This document shows positions 35,913 through 43,477 of a stretch of DNA of 64,000 nt, in pieces. The position numbers were made by a program, and so were the translations under genes. Source of the DNA: Bradyrhizobium guangdongense (lineage in GTDB: Bacteria > Pseudomonadota > Alphaproteobacteria > Rhizobiales > Xanthobacteraceae); NCBI RefSeq assembly GCF_004114975.1, contig NZ_CP030051.1:2480001-2544000 (forward strand). Reading direction: 5' to 3'. Under the pieces are notes generated by a model that had not been told where the DNA came from, ran no database searches, and worked only from the letters and a program-made list of their open reading frames with translations. Numbering within the stretch: position 1 is the stretch's first letter; every line of letters starts with the position of its first letter.

Positions 35913-36021
35913 ATGCAGATGTCATCTTGATGCGGAGGTCGTTGACGAGATCGCGCCCCAGATCACGACAAGGCTTGCGCCCCTTGCAGAACCATCCGGT
36001 GGTCTCGCGCATTATGTCGCC

Positions 36022-36120
36022 ATGAACAAGATCTGGTATGCTGCAGCTTTCATCGTCGTCACCGGCATCGTCTTCGGCGCCCTCGTCGGCTTCGACCGGC
36101 TGATCGGCGGCGCCGGCTGA
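36022..36120 (+). CDS. 32-residue single-helix membrane peptide
   Basis: MNKIWYAAAFIVVTGIVFGA followed by LVGFDRLIGGAG. One TM helix fills most of the peptide. No strong ribosome-binding site is seen, so this is tentative. Confidence 0.35.
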   Translation: MNKIWYAAAFIVVTGIVFGALVGFDRLIGGAG

Positions 36121-36234
36121 CATCGGCCGGTCGAGCGCCTTCGATCGTCTCGCGCTCCCGACCTTAAAGCTGACAAAGTCTCGGACCCCAAGAAGAAACA
36201 TTTTCACGTGCTGCTTTCAATCGGAGTGAACGAG

Positions 36235-36606
36235 ATGAGCCCGTCCGGTGCCCTGGTCGCGATCCTGCCCTGTAACGATCTCGATGCGTCTGAGCGGTTC
36301 TACAACAGGCTCGGCTTTGCGCGCCCGGACAGCGAACGGCCTGCGGGAGAGGCGGACACCTATCGCATGCTGTCGAACGGCAAGGGCGGCTACTTGCACC
36401 TCACCGGCGCGGTCGAGGGCTGGCTGATCCCGGGCCAAAATCCGTTCGGCCTCTATCTCTACCTCGAGGACGTCGACGCCGCCGCGCGCGAGTTCGGGCA
36501 GTCCCCCGAGGACAAGCCGTGGGGGATGTACGAATTCGCGCTTTCCGATCCAGATGAGGCGTTGGTGCGGGTGGGGTGGCCAAGCCGGCTGCGCGCAGCA
36601 GTTTGA
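36235..36606 (+). CDS. VOC-family protein (bleomycin-resistance-like)
   Basis: A 123-residue protein starting MSPSGALVAILPCNDLDASE. RFYNRLGF and GLYLYLEDVDAAAREF give the two half-sites, and the end is KPWGMYEFALSDPDEALVRV. This pattern is typical of bleomycin-resistance-like VOC proteins that bind ligands as dimers. It is unrelated in detail to the VOC protein at 35316. Confidence 0.85.
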   Translation: MSPSGALVAILPCNDLDASERFYNRLGFARPDSERPAGEADTYRMLSNGKGGYLHLTGAVEGWLIPGQNPFGLYLYLEDVDAAAREFGQSPEDKPWGMYEFALSDPDEALVRVGWPSRLRAAV

Positions 36607-36782
36607 GGATCACAGCAAGGACTGGATCGTCCCCGTTAGTCCGACCCTTAGACGGATCGTAAGTCTTAGCAACTGTGGTTCCTTACAGTTGTTCAGAACC
36701 TCATGGCGGCCGTGCTTCATCACCGCAGCTAGCACGACTTTGGCAGATCTTTGATGTTGCCGCGCTTTATAGGATTTCCGAA

Positions 36783-37019
36783 TCAATTGTTCAATGATTC
36801 GCGGCCGTCCTGCACGGGCTCGATGCCGGCGATCTCGACGAGCTTGCGGGCGGCGGTGGCAGGATCAGCGAGGGCGCGGGCAGCGGCGAATTTCATGTGG
36901 GCATCGATACGTTGGTCGCGAACCGCACCCTGAAAAGCCACCATGTAGATCAGCGCGCAGCCAATCAGGATGATCCACATAATCGACGCCACCAACAGCC
37001 AGTTGTGCGGATGTTTCAT
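36783..37019 (-). CDS. Small membrane-anchored protein, possibly truncated
   Basis: A 78-residue protein with one N-terminal TM helix (WLLVASIMWIILIGCALIYM) and a cytoplasmic tail containing ADPATAARKLVE and GIEPVQDGR. The same tail motif occurs in the broken gene at 47217, where it continues for about 50 more residues. Here the protein stops five residues later (ESLNN), so it is probably a shortened paralogue. Confidence 0.55.
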   Translation of the reverse strand: MKHPHNWLLVASIMWIILIGCALIYMVAFQGAVRDQRIDAHMKFAAARALADPATAARKLVEIAGIEPVQDGRESLNN

Positions 37020-37155
37020 GATGATCACGAAGGAGAAGGTTGGCCTCACTGGATCAAAGGATTGTAATTCTCCGGAAAATTACGGACCAGGCACCAATTG
37101 CAAGAAAACCGGCGAATCACCTACATCGCCGATGGGCTGGAAGCGGAGACTAAAG

Positions 37156-37254
37156 ATGAGAGTCGCTTCCTTGGAGAACCTTCTGACCTTGGCCACGCTG
37201 GTGTCGGCCGTTGTCGTCGTGCTGTGGGGGATCAGGATCTATCAGGGCGGGTGA
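37156..37254 (+). CDS. 32-residue single-helix membrane peptide
   Basis: MRVASLENLLTLATLVSAVV followed by VVLWGIRIYQGG. An in-frame ATG at 37132 would add MGWKRRLK. It may be a small membrane protein; support is only the clean hydrophobic helix and stop. Confidence 0.35.
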   Translation: MRVASLENLLTLATLVSAVVVVLWGIRIYQGG

Positions 37255-37410
37255 ACTGCCAACCGGCCAAAATCCCCCTATGATCCCCGCGCTCGGCATC
37301 GACCGTGAAGCAGCTCTGTGCGCCTCATCACAGTTTTGGGTCGAATAGGCAGAGATAATACCGTCCATCGGTTGGGTCGTCACCGGACCCGAGCACGATG
37401 GAGGGATCAC

Positions 37411-37632
37411 ATGTCGAAGCACTGCGAACTGGACCTGACCTCGCTGGAACGGGTCAGTGGAGGTATGCGCAACTTGGCTAATTCACCCGCTTACCACGGC
37501 ATCAGGATCAGCAAAGAGCCTGGCACTGTGGGACAGGGCGATACCATCGACGGCATCCCGTGGGGCGGCGGCGAGGGCTCTTGGGGGACCTTCAATGGTA
37601 ACCTGCCAGGGGCTGGCAATTGGGGAAACTAA
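37411..37632 (+). CDS. Bacteriocin-like precursor peptide with double-glycine leader
   Basis: A 73-residue peptide preceded by GGAGGG at 37400-37405, five bases from ATG. Residues 1-18, MSKHCELDLTSLERVSGG, match the double-glycine leader consensus (hydrophobics at -12, -7 and -4, then GG) cut by C39-peptidase ABC exporters. The predicted core of 55 residues starts MRNLANSPAYHGIRISKEPG and is Gly-rich with three Trp and repeated GxGxW or GNWG ends. It has no Cys, so it is not a disulfide or lanthionine peptide. No exporter or immunity gene is adjacent. The family call is by leader pattern. Confidence 0.65.
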   Translation: MSKHCELDLTSLERVSGGMRNLANSPAYHGIRISKEPGTVGQGDTIDGIPWGGGEGSWGTFNGNLPGAGNWGN

Positions 37633-37713
37633 GACCCGCTGCATGGCCGTAACTGCGAATCTGATAGCCTCCGCCTGCGACGGAATCCGGGGAGGCTGGA
37701 CAGTTGCACCCAA

Positions 37714-37752
37714 GGCCGTGCGGCATAAATCCCGCACGGCCTCGGCTATTTT
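37714..37752 (+). terminator. Strong intrinsic terminator after the double-glycine peptide gene
   Basis: GGCCGTGCGG at 37714-37723 pairs perfectly with CCGCACGGCC at 37732-37741, with an eight-base loop, followed by TCGGCTATTTT. It ends a single-gene transcript about 80 bp past the stop. Confidence 0.8.
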
Positions 37753-37884
37753 CCGGGTTCGGGCCGCGCGACCTCCCGAGCCGCATGCAAGGCCGCCTCG
37801 CGCGTCAACACCTCGGCCCGTAGACGGCGGCTATCTGACACTTTTGGAGCCCGCCAGACCGACAAGACCTGCGCGCTCGATCCA

Positions 37885-38091
37885 ATGGCAAACATCCGCG
37901 ACAACGTGAGCGTTGCTGAGCTGTCCTTCGTCATGGCCGCTGCGGAGCTGGCGGCTGAACGCATCGAGCAGGAAATTCGAATCGGCAATGACGACTGCGT
38001 CGGGGCAAGCGCAACGAGTGCATCCGCCATCCGCGGAGCCATCGAAGCTGGCCGAGCCAATCGGACCCTCATAACTTCGTCGAGGCAGTAA
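37885..38091 (+). CDS. Small helical protein, unknown function
   Basis: A 68-residue protein, MANIRDNVSVAELSFVMAAA, with one long amphipathic helix. No ribosome-binding site stands out. Being next to the bacteriocin-like gene makes an immunity role conceivable, but it has no TM segment and a terminator separates them. Confidence 0.4.
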   Translation: MANIRDNVSVAELSFVMAAAELAAERIEQEIRIGNDDCVGASATSASAIRGAIEAGRANRTLITSSRQ

Positions 38092-38275
38092 GACCGTGGC
38101 CGCGCGGTTCAGCTTGGAAACGCGCGGCCGATCTCGGAAGGCTCTTTGGCCGGTGCAGCCGAGAGTCTGATCCCCACCGAAGGGGCAGCATCAGAACGAC
38201 ATGGACGAACTCGCGCGCATGGAGGGAAGGTCTCAGGCTATGTGACGAGCTCGAAAGGGCGGGAAGCGGGTGCGT

Positions 38276-38518
38276 TCAATTCAGCGTCTGGTGAGCCGTG
38301 CTTGGACGCAGCAACTGAGTATAGCAGGCATCGATATCCGATTGATTGGGCGCGGGAAGCCTATCAGCGTTATCAAGCGCTTCAATCAATTCCGGTAGCC
38401 AAGCCGCGCTGTCTACGCTGCTGGAGAGTGCACTGCCTGCCGCTCCCTGGGTCTTCATGCCGGGAATTGAGGCCGAGATGACCTCACCGTAGATCGCGTC
38501 CAGAAGCATGCCTAACAT
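38276..38518 (-). CDS. Hypothetical protein
   Basis: An 80-residue reverse-strand protein beginning MLGMLLDAIYGEVISASIPG after AAGGGG nine bases upstream, ending RPSTAHQTLN. An ATG three codons earlier is the alternative. It looks more protein-like than the opposite strand. Unknown. Confidence 0.4.
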   Translation of the reverse strand: MLGMLLDAIYGEVISASIPGMKTQGAAGSALSSSVDSAAWLPELIEALDNADRLPAPNQSDIDACYTQLLRPSTAHQTLN

Positions 38519-38527
38519 GATCGCCAT

Positions 38528-39513
38528 CCCCTTGTTGATTGGCGGCGACGCTACGCACGCAGTGTTTCAAAGGTGCTTCGTCGCTTCGGGAAATGGCTTC
38601 GTGGCGAGCAAAACACAAGTCCACTGCGTGAAACCTCACGGGTGGTTGTCAGATCGGGCCCTGTCCGCAATAGGCGGCGGCATCTGTGCGGCCGTCCTGC
38701 ACCGGCTCGATGCCACGCTCGGAGAGCGGAAGCTCCGTTGGGCTTGCGTCTTCGTTGCCGTTTTCGCCCCGTCAAGGGGCTTGCTTGGCTGTGGGACTCG
38801 CGCTGGCAAGTGCGGCAACGATGCGCCGTAACGCGATGACCTCCGTCATCTGAAAGCGAAGATCGATCGGTCTTGCGTGAAACAGAATTTGCGAGTGACC
38901 TCGCTTGATCGGCATCGTCGCCTCCTGGCCAGGATGATGAAGGGCTTCAAAGTCCGTGGTCGAAGCAACGTTCCTATTTTTCCTGGCGCTCCAGTTCCGG
39001 TAAGCCGAAGCCCAGACGGGCTCGTCAGATCTGTTTATGCTGCGAGCGTGTTGTGTCTTGTGAGCGATTTTCTAAAGAGCGATGTAAAGCCCAGCGAAGG
39101 TTGCGGCGGAAGTGGAAAGATGGTGGCGCGCGCCGTCCCCGAAAACGGTGGACCGCTGACACAAAGCAAAAAGTCGCCCCGAAAAGGAGCGGCTTTGCTG
39201 TGTTTGATGATGAGGACGAATAGCGGGCTGCGAGTGCGTTGCCGGTCTGCTTGCCGATACGCCATCAAGCCGAGGCCGCAGAAGCCGAGGATCATCATCG
39301 CCCAAAGACCGATGAGTCTCGTGACGCCAGGCCCGAACGACAGCCGCTCTCGCCCTGGATCGACTTAATGGAGGCTTTGCCGGGTATTAGCCAGACGTGC
39401 CGAGGCTCGAATTTCATTGCTGCTGAAGCTGAGCCGCTTCCTCTTTCCCGGCAATCTACGGAGTTGCACTGGAACCCGGCCCCGATAGACTTCTGGAGGG
39501 TCGAGGGGAACGC
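38528..39513. other. Degraded region with PEP-CTERM-like remnant
   Basis: On the reverse strand around 39240-39330, LIGLWAMMILGFCGLGLMAY resembles the membrane part of a PEPxxWA-CTERM tail, but the PEP motif and any upstream exported domain are missing. Around 38690-38720, also in reverse, GIEPVQDGR recurs, as at 36783 and 47217. No intact gene is supported; an imperfect hairpin lies near 39175-39205. Confidence 0.45.
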
Positions 39514-39747
39514 ATGGCTAAGCAGAACATTTCATCTTATGATTTGAGCTGGATTTTTCTTGAAGAATTGCAAGCTACCGAGGATTGTCCAACGGGCGTG
39601 GCGCTTGCTGTCATTCCGGACGGAGAGGGCGGCGGTTGGCGCGTTGTTATCGAGACACGCAGCCGCCAAATCATGACACCCAAATGCGCTCGCCGGGTCG
39701 CAATCATCGAGAGGAGGCTCAGATCTCTCTATACATTAGATGGGTGA
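39514..39747 (+). CDS. Conserved hypothetical protein
   Basis: A 77-residue protein (MAKQNISSYDLSWIFLEELQ) with a beta-rich middle (GVALAVIPDGEGGGWRVVIE) and a basic C-terminal helix (CARRVAIIERRLRSLY). It resembles small rhizobial proteins of unknown role. Confidence 0.6.
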   Translation: MAKQNISSYDLSWIFLEELQATEDCPTGVALAVIPDGEGGGWRVVIETRSRQIMTPKCARRVAIIERRLRSLYTLDG

Positions 39748-39942
39748 GATCAGTGGGCCGCTTGATGGCAGCCCGCCTACTGCCCCAATTAACCCGGACC
39801 GCGGGCATCAAGCTTAACGCACGAGTTCGGTTGCCAAGTATGTGCGGCTGGCTACGCTGGTAGCGCCGGACATTTCCCTCATTTCCCCCGGCGCGAGCCG
39901 TCGTGCAGATAGCTGCTCGGCGGCTCTGTTCGGAGTTGCGCG

Positions 39943-40155
39943 ATGTCCGCAGCGATACGAGTACAACAGGTTTCGGGATTTCAGATCGTATGCCGCCGGT
40001 GTGACAGCATCGGCATTATCTTCGACGGCAAGGAAAACACTCCTCCAACGACCTTGATCACCTGCAGGAATTGCGGTGCACCACGCGGCATGATGGGTGA
40101 GCTGCGCGCCCTGGCTTTCTCCGCTGATCTGTCTGAGTGCCAGCCTCGAGACTAA
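39943..40155 (+). CDS. Small zinc-ribbon protein
   Basis: A 70-residue protein with IVCRRCDSIGIIFD and ITCRNCGAPRGMMG, two C-x2-C knuckles typical of a zinc ribbon. The function is unknown. It is one of several such proteins in this window. Confidence 0.65.
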   Translation: MSAAIRVQQVSGFQIVCRRCDSIGIIFDGKENTPPTTLITCRNCGAPRGMMGELRALAFSADLSECQPRD

Positions 40156-40229
40156 CAGATCAGGAAGGGATCTGCCCAAGACTGCCACGAAAAGTAACCC
40201 GCTCCGCAGATGACCGATTGAGATTCGCA

Positions 40230-40361
40230 ATGTCAGCATCACGCCAACGAATGGATCATCCGCTCTGGCCTCGGGCTGTCGTGCTCGCCGGCTTCTGCAC
40301 GCTTGGGCTGGGAGCAATCTTCGTGCTAAGCTGGGTTCTGCTGGCCGTGCTCGGATATTAA
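40230..40361 (+). CDS. 43-residue membrane protein
   Basis: MSASRQRMDHPLWPRAVVLA, then a single hydrophobic helix to the end (LGAIFVLSWVLLAVLGY). Small single-pass protein, unknown role. Confidence 0.5.
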   Translation: MSASRQRMDHPLWPRAVVLAGFCTLGLGAIFVLSWVLLAVLGY

Positions 40362-40574
40362 CGAGCCTGCCGGCACTCCTATTGCGCCGCCGCCAATGGC
40401 CCGATTGCCAGCACAACGAGAGTTGCCTACCTGCAGCCGGTCGATTTCGATGCGAAGCGCCAAAGCGCGGTCGAGACGAACCGGTTGAGCTTGACCAAGC
40501 GTCTCGATGTCGTAGCCGAGCATGGCAGCGGTCTCCTGCGGGACCCGCTGAAACCCGGCATTAGCGTCGCTCAT
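40326..40574 (-). CDS. Hypothetical protein, doubtful
   Basis: An 82-residue reverse-strand frame, MSDANAGFQRVPQETAAMLG, then ETLGQAQPVRLDRALALRIE. It overlaps the 3' end of the gene at 40230. It looks moderately protein-like, with no domain. Confidence 0.35.
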   Translation of the reverse strand: MSDANAGFQRVPQETAAMLGYDIETLGQAQPVRLDRALALRIEIDRLQVGNSRCAGNRAIGGGAIGVPAGSLISEHGQQNPA

Positions 40575-40589
40575 GCCTCAGAGCCTCCG

Positions 40590-41301
40590 TGGCGACCCAA
40601 CAGAGGGCTCCAGGCCGGGCCGCGGGCCGACCTGGGCTGTCGGTATCCCTCGGCACCTGAAAGTGTATCCGGTCGATGTGAAACTCATTTGGCCGATTAC
40701 CAAAGCCCGCGGTAAACCACGAAAGCACCACGTGCCCGATATCTTATCGATGGCCGCAGAACAAATGCTGGCCGGCGCCAAATGGAAAACTGTGAGTTGG
40801 CGTAGCGGGACGAAAGGTCGGCTTAAAGTTCGTTTTGCTGCTCTCCGTGTCCGCACCGCCGACGGCCCTCCGCAGCGAATATGGGATGAAGGTCAGCAGC
40901 ATCTCCCAGGCGACGGAGCCTGGCTCATTGGCGAGCAACGTACCTCCGGCGAGAAGAAATACTATATCGCCAATCTTCCGGCTGCGACGGATCTGCGCGC
41001 GCCGGCCGCCACCATCAAGGTACGGTAGATTTGTGAGCAGGCGCATCAACAGCTGAAGGAGGAGCTTGGACTTGATCACTTCGAAGGGCGATCTTGGCAA
41101 GGTCTTCATCGCCACGCCTTGATGACAATGATTGCCTACGCCTTCCTGCAACATCGCCGCCTCGCAAACGCGGGGCGGAACAAAAGGAATCAACGGTCCC
41201 CCGCCTCAGCCAACCATGCCAGCCGTACGTCACGCCATCGTCGATCTCATCCTTCGGCCGCCGTCTCAGCAGTGCCCTTATTGCCGAAAGCAAATCCTTG
41301 A
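40590..41301 (+). pseudogene. IS701-family transposase, 3' part, with in-frame amber codon
   Basis: The forward frame reads WAVGIPRHLKVYPVDVKLIW, then GAKWKTVSWRSGTKGRLK, GEKKYYIANLPAATDL and ends at KVR followed by TAG (41026-41028). The frame then continues without shift as [20 protein letters not shown] and [14 protein letters not shown] to TGA at 41301. The amber sits where family members have Trp (ARWICEQ), so TGG to TAG is likely. The N-terminal half is absent. A non-functional remnant. Confidence 0.8.
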
Positions 41302-41328
41302 AAAACGGTGGCTAATACAATCTGCCAA

Positions 41329-41598
41329 TCACGGCGCAACACGTGGCGAGATGCGATGGAATTCGATGGTCTTGCGGCTTAGCGAGACGCTACCCGTTTT
41401 GAACCCGGCACTCGTCCACGCTCTTGCTTGGCTGTGACCCGCCTTGAGCGCGCTTTCGTTTCCCCACCATGCGCTGAACCTGTAGGCAGAACGGGGCAGC
41501 GGCCGGCCAAGAATTTCTTCGATCTCGGCAAACGTGAATGCGACGCATCGCTCACGGACGCACTCTAGCTTTACACGGAGGGGATCGTAGATCGACAT
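41329..41598 (-). CDS. DUF7662-like small protein
   Basis: An 89-residue protein: YDPLRVKLECVRERCVAFTF then AEIEEILGRPLPRSAYRFSA and WWGNESALKAGHSQARAW. This order matches a small family annotated as DUF7662 with the conserved WW-N and HSQARAW motifs. The biochemical role is unknown. Confidence 0.7.
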   Translation of the reverse strand: MSIYDPLRVKLECVRERCVAFTFAEIEEILGRPLPRSAYRFSAWWGNESALKAGHSQARAWTSAGFKTGSVSLSRKTIEFHRISPRVAP

Positions 41599-41866
41599 CG
41601 AGATCGCCTACCTTGGCTTCTCAATGATATTCGGCAATACCGCCTCTAATGCAGCAGGCAAAAGACTGTGCAAGAACCCATCTCCTTCTTATTGCATTGG
41701 TTTAGAAAGCTAACATCCAATCCCAAGTCCGAGACAATCGCAAGTGGCCGAGAGCCGCCGGGCGGCGGCTCGGACTTTCGTCCCAACGGCATTTGCCAGG
41801 GCTTTCCTTCTTCGCTTGGGTAATCTTCGGATACAAATCTAATCCATCGAGGAATCTGGAGAGCGC

Positions 41867-42063
41867 ATCGCGGCAATAGGCACCGTCAAGGGGTTCAACG
41901 TGAGCAAAGGCTATGGCTTCATTCGTCCGGAAGACGGGGACTAGATGTATTCGTTCACATCACCGCAGTGCAAAAGGCCGGTTACGGTGAGCTGGTAGAA
42001 GGTGTTCGAGTTAGCTATGAGCTCACGGCTAACCGGTCGGGCAGGAGTCGGCCGAGGACCTGA
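41867..42063 (+). pseudogene. Cold-shock (CspA-family) protein, inactivated
   Basis: The sequence reads GTVKGFNVSKGYGFIRPEDG, the RNP1 region of a CspA-type RNA chaperone, but with Gly in place of the Trp of VKWFN. After DGD the frame meets TAG at about 41942. A shift of one base restores DVFVHITAVQKAGYGELVEG and ELTANRSGR. The start also seems lost: the codon at the expected place after GGAG is ATC. It has three independent lesions. Confidence 0.8.
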
Positions 42064-42152
42064 GGATCGGCTAAGCTGCGGACGGACGGCAGGGCCGGCA
42101 GTGGAGCAATTTTCGATCGCGCTCCATTGCATAATTTTTAAGGCAGGCGGCA

Positions 42153-42419
42153 ATGAGCCAATACGTTGAGGCGCGATACGCGCTGCTTACACTGCACGCG
42201 GCTCGCGAGGCGTCGCCGGAACAAGCGCAAACGTTGCTGAGCAATCTCCTTACGGACCTCGGTTCGAGACAGCAGGACCGCGCCGATCACCGCGCGAGCG
42301 TGATCGCGGCCATTCGCCATCTTGTCCTGATTTTGCAGGAGCACAGGACACCGCCGGTGTTCTATTGGGAGACGGCGGCGCGCGCGGCGCACCTATGGTG
42401 TGAGGAAGCAGCCGAGTGA
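42153..42419 (+). CDS. Conserved hypothetical helical protein
   Basis: An 88-residue protein, MSQYVEARYALLTLHAAREA, mainly helical, with HLVLILQEHRTPPVFYWETA. An AGGC-rich stretch precedes ATG. Unknown function. Confidence 0.6.
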   Translation: MSQYVEARYALLTLHAAREASPEQAQTLLSNLLTDLGSRQQDRADHRASVIAAIRHLVLILQEHRTPPVFYWETAARAAHLWCEEAAE

Positions 42420-42817
42420 CTGCGATATCGTTACCTCAACAGTACGGGGGTAGACCAGAGTGCCGCCAAATGCACGTGAGGAGCGCGTCAGTACAGAGCT
42501 CGTTTGCAATTGGGCTGAGGTGTGTAGCGAAGCTCGAGCAAAAGGCGTCTTCGGCACCAGGATTTTCTGGATTCGCCTTTTTTGTGCCTTCGGAGCTGGG
42601 CGGACCAAGGAAGACCGAGACCGGTGGTCTACACGGCGGAGGTATCTGGGGAGATCACCTGCTCTCCCGGATGCAAACGGTAAGCGGGCATGGTGTTCTT
42701 ATTGCGTTTAATCCGAAATGGTGTTGGCCGATACTCTCGTTGAGGCGCACGCACGTTTAACGTTCTTGCAGGCAAAAGCAGTTACAATTGAGTTTTCGCG
42801 GAATTTAAGGAATTGCC
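42420..42817. other. Intergenic region, no gene supported
   Basis: Two overlapping forward frames here lack domain, signal or ribosome-binding site, and their compositions are unlike neighbours. The region presumably holds the promoter of the PilZ gene at 42818. Confidence 0.35.
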
Positions 42818-43276
42818 ATGACTTTTAATTGTGATGCCGAAACAGCGACTCTAGCAAGAGAAATGGCGGCCAAACAACTCGATGTTGAGAGCCAAGCGCT
42901 GTTGATCGAACGTCTCGAACGCGATGGCCATGACATGCTTGAGCAGCGACTGAAGCTCGCCAAAGACAGATCAGATCTCGCAAGACAGAAGGCCCAGCTA
43001 GCTCGCCTACCGAGAGATAATGTGCACAGTGGCGAACGTCGAAAGCTGGAGCGCATCGACGTCGACGAGGTAGCCTACATTTCGGGCGACGGCTCTAGCC
43101 TGCGCTGCCGGGTTATCAATATGTCGGCCCAAGGGGCCGCGATTGAGCTTCCGACCAAGCGGTATGTAAGTTCTACCTTTAAGCTTATGCTCGCAAAAGA
43201 TCGTATCCTCAGAAGTTGCCGGCTTGTCTGGTCGAGTGGTGACCGGATCGGACTTTTGTTCGAGGATCATCTTTAA
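42818..43276 (+). CDS. PilZ-domain protein with N-terminal coiled coil
   Basis: A 152-residue protein. Residues 1-65 form a charged coiled coil (REMAAKQLDVESQALLIERL). The PilZ domain follows, with RRKLER for the RxxxR box near 75 and N-x-S-x-x-G in NMSAQGAAIE. It should bind c-di-GMP; the coiled coil may drive dimerisation or partner binding. Membrane cyclases at 11353 and 33009 are possible sources. Confidence 0.8.
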   Translation: MTFNCDAETATLAREMAAKQLDVESQALLIERLERDGHDMLEQRLKLAKDRSDLARQKAQLARLPRDNVHSGERRKLERIDVDEVAYISGDGSSLRCRVINMSAQGAAIELPTKRYVSSTFKLMLAKDRILRSCRLVWSSGDRIGLLFEDHL

Positions 43277-43398
43277 GTTGGCGATTAGGGCGAGTACTCA
43301 TAAATTGTCGATGATGTCCGTTTCGCCCCGGTACAGACCGCCTTTGCGCAACCGCAGCAAATGACGCGATGGCCAGAAGCGGTCGTCATCGAGAGTTT

Positions 43399-43477
43399 CT
43401 ACGCTTCGAAGTCGAAGCTGCGAAATCCTTCTCGGTCGGGGATAACTAGCTCCCGTTGCGTGTTCCCCACAAAAGTA
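43399..43477 (-). pseudogene. Severed 3' end of the fixK-like gene
   Basis: On the reverse strand this piece encodes FVGNTQRELVIPDREGFRSF then DFEA and a TAG stop at 43399. It is the natural C-terminus of the Crp/Fnr protein at 45001-45602, separated by the IS5 element. Joining the two through one copy of the AAAGTA duplication keeps the frame and gives 224 residues. Confidence 0.85.

Noticed and set aside
37885-38091. Immunity protein for the double-glycine peptide
   Set aside because: It is close by, but a strong terminator separates the two and the product has no membrane helix or known immunity pattern.
41646-41876. A 76-codon reverse frame next to the cold-shock remnant
   Set aside because: No ribosome-binding site, no domain, and it overlaps the decayed start of the cold-shock gene on the other strand.
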